From Chloroflexota bacterium (lineage in GTDB: Bacteria > Chloroflexota > Limnocylindria > Limnocylindrales > CSP1-4), in NCBI GenBank assembly GCA_013696945.1, contig JACCXQ010000054.1, positions 1 to 8,805 of the forward strand: a stretch of DNA of 8,805 bases, read 5' to 3'. The notes beneath the pieces were generated by a model, which ran no database searches, was not told the DNA's origin, and was given only the letters and a program-made list of their open reading frames with translations. How positions within the stretch are numbered: the stretch's first letter is position 1; each line of letters opens with the position of its first letter. The translations under genes were made by a program, and so were the position numbers. Below, one piece after another: positions 1 through 6,301 of this stretch.

Positions 1-424
1 TCTCTCGCTCGACCACGATGAGCGCCCCGATGCGCTGTGGCGCGAGCACGGCTGCGGTGTGGGCGAGGATCGCCGCAACGCGCTGCGCATCTCGGTGGCT
101 CGCGGGTTGGTAGATCCACGAGAGCGATCCGACGCGCCCGATGCGCTCGAGCGCACGCCGGAGCTCCGGCTGGAAGATCACGACGAGCGCAAGGAGGCCG
201 ACGACGGCGCCCGTCTGGAGGATGCCCGAGAGCAGCCGCAGGTCGAGCGCCTGTGCGAGCACATAGACGACGTAGAGAAGGATCGCGCCGATCACCAGCC
301 GGACCGCGCGCGTCCCCTGCATCAGGCTGAAGAGTCCATAGATGAGCAGGGACGTCAGGATGATGTCGAGGAGCGCGATGGGCCAATCGATGCCCTCGAC
401 CAGGTCGCGGAGCTGGTCGATCAC
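1..424 (-). CDS. cdaA: Diadenylate cyclase CdaA, N-terminal part (runs off left edge)
   Basis: Membrane-bound diadenylate cyclase, which in its family condenses two ATP into the second messenger c-di-AMP. About 141 codons are visible and the 3' end lies outside the window. The translation has three hydrophobic segments (about residues 14-35, 40-60 and 71-84), followed by FQPELRRALERIGR (84-97), the signature that joins the membrane part to the DAC domain in CdaA proteins. RIGALIVVERE (131-141) begins the DAC domain. The catalytic DGA and RHR motifs would lie beyond the edge and cannot be checked. The start is GTG at 424-422; the frame stays open upstream, but I found no other ATG or GTG between 425 and about 481. 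There is no clear Shine-Dalgarno sequence. A TACGAT hexamer ends six bases before the GTG, which suggests a leaderless mRNA. In many bacteria cdaR and glmM follow cdaA; that cannot be seen here. Confidence 0.93.
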   Translation of the reverse strand, partial: MIDQLRDLVEGIDWPIALLDIILTSLLIYGLFSLMQGTRAVRLVIGAILLYVVYVLAQALDLRLLSGILQTGAVVGLLALVVIFQPELRRALERIGRVGSLSWIYQPASHRDAQRVAAILAHTAAVLAPQRIGALIVVERE

Positions 425-430
425 CGGCCG

Positions 431-436
431 ATCGTA
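431..436 (-). promoter_or_regulatory. Possible -10 element of cdaA (TACGAT)
   Basis: On the minus strand TACGAT fits the TANNNT -10 pattern and is separated from the cdaA GTG by exactly six bases, so transcription could begin at or next to the start codon. No good -35 is visible; the best candidate about 17 bases upstream (GTGGCC) is poor. The call rests on the pattern and on the absence of a ribosome binding site. Confidence 0.35.
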
Positions 437-504
437 GCACGCGGTCCGGTGCGGCCACGCACGGTGGTGACGGGTCTGTTGCTCCTCGGTGTCACATGGC
501 CACC

Positions 505-520
505 AGCGGCATCAGCCGCT
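505..520 (-). terminator. Short hairpin at the end of the TPR gene
   Basis: A perfect 6-bp stem (AGCGGC, loop TGAT, GCCGCT on the minus strand) begins at the last base of the TPR stop codon. No T-run follows, so it is at most a weak or factor-assisted terminator. The rest of the 425-519 spacer shows no gene. Confidence 0.25.
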
Positions 521-1317
521 CAGGCTGAGACCTCGGTGTTCTCCGACGCGTCGACCTCGAGAGCCGCCGCGTCAGCGCTGTGCGCCATCACCTCGAGCCG
601 CGGGTCCAGGCCCTGCTGCTCCAGGCAGACGGCCTCGAACGTCGCCCGAGCACCGGCGTCCGTGCCCAGCTCGATGAAGCGACCGAGGAGCAGGAGCCGT
701 TCGACAGCCCGCTCGTGCCAGCCCCGCTCGACATGACAGCGGACCATCGCGAGGTGGACGTCCACGGAATCCGGGGCGACTGCGACACCGCGATGGCAGG
801 CATCGAGAGCCGCGTCGAGCGCCCCGCGCGCCACGTACCCACCGGCGGCCGCCACGAGGAGTACCGCGGCGCCGGGCGAGTCGCCCGCGCGGGCCAAAGC
901 CTCCGACTCATCGACCAGGGCATCGGGACCCTGCCTGCGCGCAGCCGCACGTGCCTGCTCTTCGGCGAGGGCGCGGGCGCGTTCCCGTTGGGCATCGAGC
1001 CGTTCTGCTTCGTGGACCGCGGCGCGAGCCTCCGTCGCGCGACCAAGCGCCGCCAACGCGGATGCGCGTCCCGTGTGAGCCGTGGCTTCGTCGGGCGACC
1101 GCTCCACTGCCCGGTCGAACGAGGCGAGGGCATCCTGAGCGCGTCCCAGCTGCAGCAGGACCGACCCCTTGCTGAGGTGCGGCAGCGCTCGATGGTCAGC
1201 CAGCCTTGCCGCCTCGCCGTAGTGCTCGAGGGCCTCCTTGGGGATGCCGCGGAGCATGGCCACATGGCCCTGCTTCAACGCTTCCTTGTAGCGCTCGAAG
1301 ACCGCATCGCTCACCAC
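520..1317 (-). CDS. Tetratricopeptide-repeat protein, function unknown
   Basis: A 265-residue, probably cytosolic protein with no signal peptide or membrane segment. Three TPR units are readable near residues 8-41, 44-77 and 78-111, with the usual small and aromatic positions (for example KEALEHYGEAARL and DALASFDRAVERSPDE). Next is an Ala/Arg/Glu-rich helix (about 105-128) that looks like a charged coil. Two more degenerate TPR-like pairs follow (about 145-185 and 186-218), then an acidic tail rich in Ala, Glu and Ser. TPR arrays generally bind peptides or partner proteins; no enzymatic motif is visible, so no partner is proposed. The start is GTG at 1317 or the adjacent GTG at 1314. The latter lies six bases after TACGGT, matching the cdaA arrangement. 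No Shine-Dalgarno is seen. The gene stands between rpsI (111-base gap) and cdaA (95-base gap) and is likely a separate transcription unit. Antisense frames are open here, but only this strand gives a repeat pattern. Confidence 0.82.
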   Translation of the reverse strand: MVSDAVFERYKEALKQGHVAMLRGIPKEALEHYGEAARLADHRALPHLSKGSVLLQLGRAQDALASFDRAVERSPDEATAHTGRASALAALGRATEARAAVHEAERLDAQRERARALAEEQARAAARRQGPDALVDESEALARAGDSPGAAVLLVAAAGGYVARGALDAALDACHRGVAVAPDSVDVHLAMVRCHVERGWHERAVERLLLLGRFIELGTDAGARATFEAVCLEQQGLDPRLEVMAHSADAAALEVDASENTEVSA

Positions 1318-1320
1318 CGC

Positions 1321-1326
1321 ACCGTA
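1321..1326 (-). promoter_or_regulatory. Possible -10 element of the TPR gene (TACGGT)
   Basis: The minus-strand hexamer TACGGT fits TANNNT and lies six bases before the GTG at 1314-1312. The same geometry is seen at cdaA. No convincing -35 is visible. It is supported mainly by that parallel and by the lack of a ribosome binding site. Confidence 0.3.
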
Positions 1327-1343
1327 CCCGGCGTGGTCGCGAA

Positions 1344-1406
1344 CGGGTAGTAGCCCGAAGGTACGCCGCGGAGCGGCGACCGCGCGAAGCGGAGAGGCTT
1401 CCCGCG
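1344..1406 (-). terminator. Consecutive inverted repeats after rpsI, probable operon end
   Basis: Three consecutive hairpins can be drawn in the rpsI-TPR spacer. The first met by polymerase (1406-1381) pairs CGCG and GAAGC arms across a single C/C mismatch with a six-base loop. It meets the second at base 1381. The second (1381-1360) has a perfect 6-bp CGCCGC/GCGGCG stem with a three-base loop, extended by GGT/ACC around one bulged base. The third (1357-1344) is a 4-bp CGGG/CCCG stem. None is followed by a T-run, so this is not a textbook intrinsic terminator. The position after the last ribosomal gene makes termination or 3'-end protection the likeliest role. Confidence 0.4.
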
Positions 1407-1428
1407 AACGGTCAGCAGGGCGTGCGCG

Positions 1429-1827
1429 TCAGCGCTTGGTGTACTGCGGCGCCTTGCGGGCGCGCTTGAGCCCGTACTTCTTGCGTTCCTTCATCCGCGG
1501 GTCGCGCGTCAGGAGTCCGGCATGGCGAAGCGGCGCTCTGGCGCCGTCAGGGTCGGACTGGAGGAGCGCTCGCGCGATGCCGTGGCGGATGGCGCCGGCC
1601 TGTCCCTGGTAGCCGCCGCCCTCGACCTTGATCATCGCGTTGTAGCGGCCCTCGGTGCCGGTCACGCGGAACGGCATCATGATGTCGGCCAGATCGGCGG
1701 CGTTGCCGAAGTGATCCTCGAGGCTCCGGCCGTTCACCACGACCTCGCCCTCGCCCGTCATGAGCCTGACGCGCGCCACGCTCGTCTTGCGGCGCCCGGT
1801 CCCATAGAAGAACGCGCTGGTGCTCAT
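1429..1827 (-). CDS. rpsI: Small-subunit ribosomal protein uS9
   Basis: Ribosomal protein S9 of the 30S head, whose C-terminal tail reaches the P-site tRNA. The 132 residues are a normal length. Family marks are [15 protein letters not shown] near residues 8-22, VVVNGR at 29-34, the [19 protein letters not shown] stretch in the middle, and the basic end [12 protein letters not shown] with the terminal Lys-Arg typical of bacterial S9. The ATG at 1827-1825 overlaps the rplM stop by four bases (ATGA), so translational coupling is likely. A GGAG about eleven bases upstream, inside rplM, may serve as ribosome binding site. It is the last gene of the ribosomal block; inverted repeats follow its stop codon. 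Confidence 0.98.
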   Translation of the reverse strand: MSTSAFFYGTGRRKTSVARVRLMTGEGEVVVNGRSLEDHFGNAADLADIMMPFRVTGTEGRYNAMIKVEGGGYQGQAGAIRHGIARALLQSDPDGARAPLRHAGLLTRDPRMKERKKYGLKRARKAPQYTKR

Positions 1828-2279
1828 CGGACGATCGCTCCGGCTTCCGGCAGCAGCTCCGGCTGCTGCGCCTCGTGCGGGTGATCGGTCCCCGCGTACA
1901 CCTTCAGCTTGCGCAGCTGCTGTGCCCCCAATCGTGTTCGCGGCAGCATGCCCTTGACGGCTCTGCGGATGACCTCTTCGGGACGTCGCGCCAGGAGATC
2001 ACCCAGAGTCTCCTCGCGGAAACCGCCGGGATAGCCGCTGTGCCTGGCATAGACCTTCGTCGTGCGCTTGTCGCGGGTGACGCTGACACGCGCGGCATTG
2101 AGGACGATGACGTGGTCACCGGTGTCGAGGTGCGTGGCGTAGCCGGGCTTGTGCTTCCCGGACAGCACCTGAGCGACGCGGGAGGCCAGCCGGCCGAGCG
2201 TCAAGCCGTCGGCGTCGACCACGAACCAGCGGCGCTCGATGTCGTTGATGCTCGGGCTATAGGTCTTGGTCATCGTCAT
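1824..2279 (-). CDS. rplM: Large-subunit ribosomal protein uL13
   Basis: Ribosomal protein L13, an early-assembling 50S protein that binds 23S rRNA. The 151 residues are slightly longer than the common 142-147. Recognisable family segments are [18 protein letters not shown] near the N-terminus, the GKHKP and [11 protein letters not shown] block, [16 protein letters not shown], and [20 protein letters not shown] followed by [15 protein letters not shown]. Two in-frame ATG codons occur, at 2279-2277 and 2273-2271; either could be used and the difference is only two residues. An AGGGA about nine bases before the first ATG is a fair ribosome binding site. The gene start lies inside the end of truA (23-base overlap), and its stop overlaps rpsI. 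Confidence 0.98.
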   Translation of the reverse strand: MTMTKTYSPSINDIERRWFVVDADGLTLGRLASRVAQVLSGKHKPGYATHLDTGDHVIVLNAARVSVTRDKRTTKVYARHSGYPGGFREETLGDLLARRPEEVIRRAVKGMLPRTRLGAQQLRKLKVYAGTDHPHEAQQPELLPEAGAIVR

Positions 2280-3039
2280 CTTCTGATCCCTGTTTCGCTC
2301 TCTCGCCCTTGTCGGCAGCGAACCGTACCCGCCGCAAGGTCAGTCCGTGCGGCGGTGCGATCGCTCCGGCGAAGGCTCGTTCCGGCGACCGCAACGCGGC
2401 CTCCAGGTCCTCCGCGGTCACCTCGCCACGCCCGATGCGCAGGAGAACGGCCACGATGCTCCGTACCATCTGGCGCAGGAAGGCATCGCCGACCACGTCG
2501 ATCGTGATGGTGCGGCCCGTCCTGCGGACCCGGACCTGTCGAAGGGTCCGGATCGGTTGTCGATGCCGTCCACCGAAGCCGCTGAAGTCGTGCCGCCCGA
2601 CGAGTCGTCGCGCGGCGCTGTCCATCGCCTCGATGTCCAACGGCTCCCGGATCCCGAGCGCGAACCGCTCGCGGATGGGGCTCCTCGGTCCATTCCAGAT
2701 CGTGTATCGGTACTCCCTGGAGCGTGCCTCGGCACGTGCCCGGAAGCCCGGCGCGACCCGGACGAGCTGCCCCAGCGAGACATCCCGCGGGAGCACGGCG
2801 TCCATCGCTCGTGAGAGCTGGTCTCGCGAGAGACGCCCGCGGTAGGTGAAGCTGATCACCTGACCGCTGGCGTGGACCCCGGCATCGGTGCGTCCCGCCC
2901 CTTCGATCCGGACGCGTCGCCCGCCGGTCACCCGTGCGAGCGCTGCCTCCAGCTCTCCCTGGACGGTCCGACCGACACGCTGGGCCTGGAAGCCAGAGAA
3001 GTCGGTCCCGTCGTATTCGACCCGTGCCCGGTAGCGCAC
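2257..3039 (-). CDS. truA: tRNA pseudouridine(38-40) synthase TruA
   Basis: This enzyme isomerises uridine to pseudouridine at positions 38-40 of the tRNA anticodon arm. The 260-residue translation has the TruA opening VEYDGTDFSGFQAQ (7-20) and the catalytic motif GAGRTDAGVHA with Asp52 as the expected nucleophile. It also has the later YRYTIWNG, HDFSGFGG and GDAFLRQMVRSIVAVLL blocks, in family order. The start is GTG at 3039-3037, preceded by AGAGGG seven bases upstream. The protein ends in an acidic tail (EDDDDQDL) whose codons contain the start codons of rplM, so the tail sequence is constrained by both genes. The gene follows rplQ after a 29-base gap. The rplQ-truA-rplM-rpsI order is common in several bacterial phyla, which fits co-production of translation components. 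Confidence 0.97.
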   Translation of the reverse strand: MRYRARVEYDGTDFSGFQAQRVGRTVQGELEAALARVTGGRRVRIEGAGRTDAGVHASGQVISFTYRGRLSRDQLSRAMDAVLPRDVSLGQLVRVAPGFRARAEARSREYRYTIWNGPRSPIRERFALGIREPLDIEAMDSAARRLVGRHDFSGFGGRHRQPIRTLRQVRVRRTGRTITIDVVGDAFLRQMVRSIVAVLLRIGRGEVTAEDLEAALRSPERAFAGAIAPPHGLTLRRVRFAADKGERAKQGSEDDDDQDL

Positions 3040-3068
3040 GGGCCCACCCTCTCGGATGGGATCTGAGC

Positions 3069-3422
3069 TCAGACGAGCTCGAGCTGGACGATCGGCGCGG
3101 CGTCTCCGGCACGCTGGCCGACCCGGACGAGCCGGGTGTATCCCGAGTTACGGTCGCCGTACTTCGGCGCGATCTCGTTGATGAGCTTGTCTATGACGAG
3201 CGGCTCGTCGGGCATCTCCGCGATGATCCGTCGCCGCGAGGTGAGCGTGCCCTGCTTGGCGAGCGTGATCATGCGCTCGACGAGGCCGCGGACCTCCTTG
3301 GCCTTCGCCTCGGTGGTGCGGATCTGCTCGTAGCGAAGCACGGCCACGACCAGGTTGCGGTAGAGCGCCTGGCGAGGGGCCGTCTTGCGACTGAGCTTGC
3401 GGCCGTCGATGCGATGGGCCAT
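3069..3422 (-). CDS. rplQ: Large-subunit ribosomal protein bL17
   Basis: Ribosomal protein L17, a bacteria-specific 50S protein near the peptide exit tunnel. The 117 residues are a typical length. The family start is plain: MAHRIDGRKLSRKTAPRQAL, then RNLVVAVLRYEQIRTTEAKAKEVRGLVERMI, and a late KYGDRNSGYTRLVRVGQRAGDAAP segment, ending in an IVQLELV strand. The ATG (3422-3420) directly follows the rpoA TAG with no base between. The ribosome binding site GAGGAG lies within the last rpoA codons, about six bases upstream. Such packing suggests tight coupling of RpoA and L17 synthesis. Confidence 0.98.
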   Translation of the reverse strand: MAHRIDGRKLSRKTAPRQALYRNLVVAVLRYEQIRTTEAKAKEVRGLVERMITLAKQGTLTSRRRIIAEMPDEPLVIDKLINEIAPKYGDRNSGYTRLVRVGQRAGDAAPIVQLELV

Positions 3423-4418
3423 CTAGGACTCCTCGTCCTCGTCCTCGTCGTCGGGGAACGCGCCGTCCTCGTAGGTCGAGGCGCCCTCCTCCTCGGGCGG
3501 CAGGAAGCCGCGCATCCGGAGTCGCTCCTTCATCTCGTCGAGCGACTTCTTGCCGAAGTTGCGCATGCGCAGCAGATCCTCGTCCTGGAGCTGGAGCAGC
3601 TGCGCGACCTTGACGATGTTGTTGCGCTTGAGGGAGTTGTAGGCGCGCATCGGGAGGTCGAGCTCCTCGATGGGCATGTCGAGCATGTTCGGCGGGAGCG
3701 ATGGCCCTCCGCCCATGGAGCGCTCGAGGCCTGCAAGTGCCTTGCCCGTCGAGCTGAACAGGCTGAACTGGGCGACCAGGATCTCGGCCGCGCGGGACAG
3801 TGTGTCCTCCGGCGCGAGCGTGCCATCGGTCTCGATCTCGATGGTCAGCTTGTCGTAGTTGGTCATCTGCCCGACGCGCGTGTTCTCGACGTGGTAGTTG
3901 ACCTTGCGGACCGGCGTGAAGATCGCGTCGACGGGGATGACCCCGATGGGCAGCTGGTCGGAGCGCTCAGCCGCGAGGTAACCGACCCCGCGCTCGACGG
4001 TGAGGTCCATCTCGATCGTCACGTCGTCCGAGTCGAGCGTCATCAGATGCTGCTCAGGGTTGACGATCTCGACGTCCGCGGTCTCCGTGATGTCGGCCGC
4101 TGTGACCGCGCCCGCGCCCGACTTGACGAGCTTCAGCTGGACCGGATGGGTCGACTCGCTCTTGAGGCGGAGCTTCTTTACGTTCAGGACGAGCTGGGTC
4201 ACGTCCTCCTTCACGCCGGGCAGGCTGCTGAACTCGTGGTAAACATCACGGACCTGGATCGACGTGACCGCCGCCCCCTCGAGCGAGGACAGCAGCACGC
4301 GCCGAAGCGCGTTGCCGAGGGTCGTGCCGTAGCCCGCCGGGAGCGGACTGGCCTCGTACTTGCCATATGTCTCGAGCTCCTCGACGGGCTCGATCTGCGC
4401 GTTCTCCAGTTCGATCAT
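3423..4418 (-). CDS. rpoA: DNA-directed RNA polymerase alpha subunit
   Basis: The alpha subunit, whose N-terminal domain dimerises to scaffold RNA polymerase assembly and whose C-terminal domain contacts UP-element DNA and activators. The 331 residues are a normal length. The N-terminal domain shows GTTLGNALRRVLLSSLEG, with Arg40 at the place of E. coli Arg45, and KSGAGAVTAADI. The C-terminal domain spans about 250-305. DNA-contact positions are kept: Arg258, Asn261, Lys264, Gly289 and Lys291 match E. coli Arg265, Asn268, Lys271, Gly296 and Lys298. After it comes an unusually acidic tail of about 26 residues ending DEDEDEES. Start ATG at 4418; a GAGG straddling the rpsD stop is the likely ribosome binding site. 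Gap to rpsD is 10 bases; no gap to rplQ. Confidence 0.99.
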   Translation of the reverse strand: MIELENAQIEPVEELETYGKYEASPLPAGYGTTLGNALRRVLLSSLEGAAVTSIQVRDVYHEFSSLPGVKEDVTQLVLNVKKLRLKSESTHPVQLKLVKSGAGAVTAADITETADVEIVNPEQHLMTLDSDDVTIEMDLTVERGVGYLAAERSDQLPIGVIPVDAIFTPVRKVNYHVENTRVGQMTNYDKLTIEIETDGTLAPEDTLSRAAEILVAQFSLFSSTGKALAGLERSMGGGPSLPPNMLDMPIEELDLPMRAYNSLKRNNIVKVAQLLQLQDEDLLRMRNFGKKSLDEMKERLRMRGFLPPEEEGASTYEDGAFPDDEDEDEES

Positions 4419-4428
4419 CAGGTGGGTC

Positions 4429-5055
4429 TTACCTCGAGTAGTACTCGACCACGAGCTGCTCGTTCAGCTCGGCCGGCATCTGGTCACGGATGGGGAGCGC
4501 GGTCACGCTCCCGGTCAGCTTGTCCGGGTCCACGGACAGCCAATCGGGGCGCTGGGCGGACCGCAACGAGTCCTTGATCTGCTTGAAGTACTCCGTCGTG
4601 CGCTTGGACTCACGCACGTCGATGCGGTCGCCCTCCCGCACGCGGTAGGACGGGATGTTCGTCGCGCGTCCATTGACGGCGAAGTGGCCGTGCGCCACCA
4701 GCTGACGTGCCTGTGCGCGGCTGCTCGCGAAGCCCATCCGGAAGACGGTGTTGTCGAGCCGCGTCTCGAGCAGGCGGAGCAGGTTCTCGCCGGTCACGCC
4801 GGGCCGCGCCTCGGCGGCCTCGAAGTAGTGCTTGAACTGCCGCTCGAGCACGCCGTACACGCGCCGCACCTTCTGCTTCTCGCGCAGCTGGATGCCGTAT
4901 TCCGACATCTTCCGCCGGCGGATGCCGTGCTGGCCGGGAGGCGCCGGGCGGCGCTCGAACGGGCACTTCTTCGTGTAGCACTTGGCGCCCTTGAGGAAGA
5001 GCTTCATCCCCTCGCGGCGGCAGAGACGGGAGACGGGGCCGGTGTAGCGAGCCAT
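4429..5055 (-). CDS. rpsD: Small-subunit ribosomal protein uS4
   Basis: Ribosomal protein S4, a primary 16S rRNA binder that nucleates 30S assembly and in model bacteria represses translation of its own operon. The 208 residues are a normal length. The start [16 protein letters not shown], the PPGQHG loop, [17 protein letters not shown], the S4 RNA-binding domain ([26 protein letters not shown]) and the end VNEQLV-like [11 protein letters not shown] are all present. The N-terminal zinc-knuckle region keeps Cys12, Cys26 and Cys31, but the first ligand position is Ser9 (codon TCC) where zinc-type S4 proteins such as that of Thermus have Cys9. Start ATG at 5055, nine bases after rpsK. A weak AGG overlapping the rpsK stop is the only ribosome binding site, so translation may be coupled to rpsK. 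Confidence 0.98.
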   Translation of the reverse strand: MARYTGPVSRLCRREGMKLFLKGAKCYTKKCPFERRPAPPGQHGIRRRKMSEYGIQLREKQKVRRVYGVLERQFKHYFEAAEARPGVTGENLLRLLETRLDNTVFRMGFASSRAQARQLVAHGHFAVNGRATNIPSYRVREGDRIDVRESKRTTEYFKQIKDSLRSAQRPDWLSVDPDKLTGSVTALPIRDQMPAELNEQLVVEYYSR

Positions 5056-5064
5056 CTGCGCGAC

Positions 5065-5460
5065 CTACACCCTGCGCCGCTTGGGCGGGCGGCAGCCGTT
5101 GTGCGGGATGGGTGTGACGTCGGTGATCGCAGTGACCTCCATGCCGGCGGCCTGCAATGATCGGATGGCTTGCTCGCGGCCGGCACCGGGTCCCTTGACG
5201 AAGACCTCGACCTGGCGCATCCCATGCTCCATCGCGCGGCGCGCAGCACCGTCGGCGCTCATCGCGGCGGCGTACGGCGTGCTCTTCCGGGAGCCCTTGA
5301 AGCCGGCCAGTCCGGCGCTGCCCCACGCGACGACGGCACCCGATGTGTCCGTCAGGGTGACGATCGTATTGTTGAACGTCGCCTGGATGTGGGCGTGACC
5401 CACGGGCACGTTCTTCTTTTCACGGCGCCTGGTCTTAGTGGCGCGCTTTCGTTCGGCCAT
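5065..5460 (-). CDS. rpsK: Small-subunit ribosomal protein uS11
   Basis: Ribosomal protein S11 of the 30S platform, lining the mRNA exit region near the E site. The 131 residues are typical, with a basic N-terminal tail ([16 protein letters not shown]). Next is the conserved core [15 protein letters not shown], the glycine-rich [12 protein letters not shown] and [17 protein letters not shown]. The family ending is [16 protein letters not shown]. The ATG at 5460-5458 has GGAGGA about twelve bases upstream, somewhat far but usable. It is separated from rpsM by the longest gap in the alpha cluster (67 bases), which holds a strong hairpin, and is followed after nine bases by rpsD. Confidence 0.98.
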   Translation of the reverse strand: MAERKRATKTRRREKKNVPVGHAHIQATFNNTIVTLTDTSGAVVAWGSAGLAGFKGSRKSTPYAAAMSADGAARRAMEHGMRQVEVFVKGPGAGREQAIRSLQAAGMEVTAITDVTPIPHNGCRPPKRRRV

Positions 5461-5488
5461 CCTGGGGTGCTGTCCTCCGGGTCATTCG

Positions 5489-5520
5489 CCGGCACGGACC
5501 CTCGGGAGGGTCCGGCACGG
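5489..5520 (-). promoter_or_regulatory. Hairpin with flanking direct repeats in rpsM-rpsK spacer
   Basis: An 8-bp perfect stem (CGGACCCT / AGGGTCCG, loop of four) occupies 5495-5514. Both sides carry the nine-base direct repeat CCGGCACGG on the plus strand (5489-5497 and 5512-5520). There is no T-run, so a full intrinsic terminator is unlikely. It lies between the rpsM stop and the rpsK ribosome binding site. An attenuator, an RNA-processing site or a ribosomal-protein binding site are all possible. The repeat also occurs in the infA leader. Confidence 0.5.
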
Positions 5521-5527
5521 CATCGGG

Positions 5528-5899
5528 CTACTTCTTTCGCCGGACGCCGACGGTCCGCTTGGGACCACGTCGCTGGCGAGCGTTCGTCTTGGTGCGCTGC
5601 CCGCGCGCGGGCAGGTTGCGGCGGTGGCGGAGACCCCGGTACGAACCGATCTCCTGAAGGCGCTTGATGTTGAGCGCGACTTCGCGGCGAAGGTCGCCCT
5701 CGACCTTGTAGCGACGGTCGATGATCTCGCGCAGCCGGTTGACCTGCTCTTCGGTCAGATCCCGGACCCGCGTGTCAGGGTTGACGTTGGCCTGGGCGAG
5801 GATGCGTTGGCTGGTCGGGAGCCCGACGCCGTAGACGTAGGTCAGGGCGATCTCGACGCGCTTCTCGCGCGGGATATCGATGCCCGCGATGCGTGCCAC
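5528..5899 (-). CDS. rpsM: Small-subunit ribosomal protein uS13
   Basis: Ribosomal protein S13 of the 30S head, which forms intersubunit bridges and contacts P-site tRNA with its basic tail. The 123 residues are normal. It opens [21 protein letters not shown], has the helix-two-turn-helix [17 protein letters not shown], then the central [13 protein letters not shown] helix. It closes with the rRNA-binding [23 protein letters not shown] segment and [12 protein letters not shown]. The start is GTG at 5899-5897, chosen because a full AGGAGG lies five bases upstream and the protein start matches the family. The gap to rpmJ is nine bases. Confidence 0.98.
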   Translation of the reverse strand: MARIAGIDIPREKRVEIALTYVYGVGLPTSQRILAQANVNPDTRVRDLTEEQVNRLREIIDRRYKVEGDLRREVALNIKRLQEIGSYRGLRHRRNLPARGQRTKTNARQRRGPKRTVGVRRKK

Positions 5900-5904
5900 G
5901 GTCC

Positions 5905-5910
5905 CCTCCT
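5905..5910 (-). promoter_or_regulatory. Strong Shine-Dalgarno of rpsM
   Basis: AGGAGG on the minus strand, five bases before the rpsM GTG and overlapping the rpmJ stop codon. It is the best ribosome binding site I noticed in the window and fixes the GTG start of rpsM. Confidence 0.85.
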
Positions 5911-6022
5911 AACCCTGACGCTGCTTGTGTTTCGGATTGGTGCAGATGACCATCACGGTCCCGTGGCGACGGATGACCTTGCACTTCTCGCAGCGGGTCT
6001 TTACGGACGCTCCGACCTTCAC
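5909..6022 (-). CDS. rpmJ: Large-subunit ribosomal protein bL36
   Basis: Ribosomal protein L36, the smallest 50S protein, which stabilises 23S rRNA folding near the factor-binding side. It is only 37 residues. The translation begins [20 protein letters not shown] and ends [10 protein letters not shown], in good agreement with the family length and pattern. The zinc ligands of the classical Cys3-His form are all present (Cys11, Cys14, Cys27, His32), so this is a zinc-type L36. The start is GTG at 6022-6020 with GGAGA about five bases upstream. The infA stop is 14 bases upstream and the rpsM Shine-Dalgarno overlaps this gene's TAG. The infA-rpmJ-rpsM order is the usual bacterial one. Confidence 0.97.
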   Translation of the reverse strand: MKVGASVKTRCEKCKVIRRHGTVMVICTNPKHKQRQG

Positions 6023-6036
6023 GGTGTCTCCGGTGC

Positions 6037-6255
6037 CTACTTGAGTCGATAGGTGATGCGGCCGCGCGACAGGTCGTACGGCGACAGCTCGACGCGGACC
6101 CGGTCGCCGGGCAGGATGCGGATGAAATTCATGCGCAACTTGCCGCTGATGTGAGCCAGGACGCGATGCTTGTTCTCCAATTCGATGGCGAACATGGCGT
6201 TGGGCAACGGTTCGATGACCGTACCTTCGACCTCGATCGCATCCTTCTTGGCCAC
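6037..6255 (-). CDS. infA: Translation initiation factor IF-1
   Basis: IF-1 binds the 30S A site during initiation and helps IF-2 and IF-3 select the initiator tRNA. The 72-residue protein is a single S1-type OB fold with the family pattern: [21 protein letters not shown], then [24 protein letters not shown] and the end [17 protein letters not shown]. The start is GTG at 6255-6253, which gives exactly the usual IF-1 length. An in-frame GTG at 6309 would add 18 residues with no family counterpart and lies in a structured leader. AGAGG about 13 bases upstream is a possible, rather distant ribosome binding site. It is the first gene of the alpha-type cluster, preceded by 152 bases with a candidate promoter and hairpins. 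Confidence 0.97.
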   Translation of the reverse strand: MAKKDAIEVEGTVIEPLPNAMFAIELENKHRVLAHISGKLRMNFIRILPGDRVRVELSPYDLSRGRITYRLK

Positions 6256-6301
6256 AGGCGACGACGGACCTCTATCGGTGGGATCAGATGAGAGACGCGC
6301 T

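Noticed and set aside
59..736. Plus-strand open frame over the cdaA region
   Set aside because: The minus strand encodes clear CdaA membrane helices and the FQPELRRALE signature; the plus frame is charged low-complexity sequence that also crosses the TPR-cdaA spacer.
580..1350. Plus-strand open frame (256 codons) antisense to the TPR gene
   Set aside because: No recognisable motif, whereas the minus-strand frame gives regular TPR units and matches the direction of all neighbours.
2276..3112. Alternative minus-strand frame across truA
   Set aside because: Arg/Gly/Ser-rich shadow of the truA frame, which has the catalytic GAGRTDAGVHA motif.
2934..4577. Long plus-strand open frame (547 codons) antisense to rplQ, rpoA and rpsD
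   Set aside because: It runs opposite three certain genes and its translation is a low-complexity mix rich in Arg, Leu, Asp and Val without any family pattern; long antisense frames are usual in GC-rich DNA.
4610..5326. Alternative minus-strand frame across rpsD and rpsK
   Set aside because: Out-of-frame reading of two certain ribosomal genes; basic low-complexity translation.
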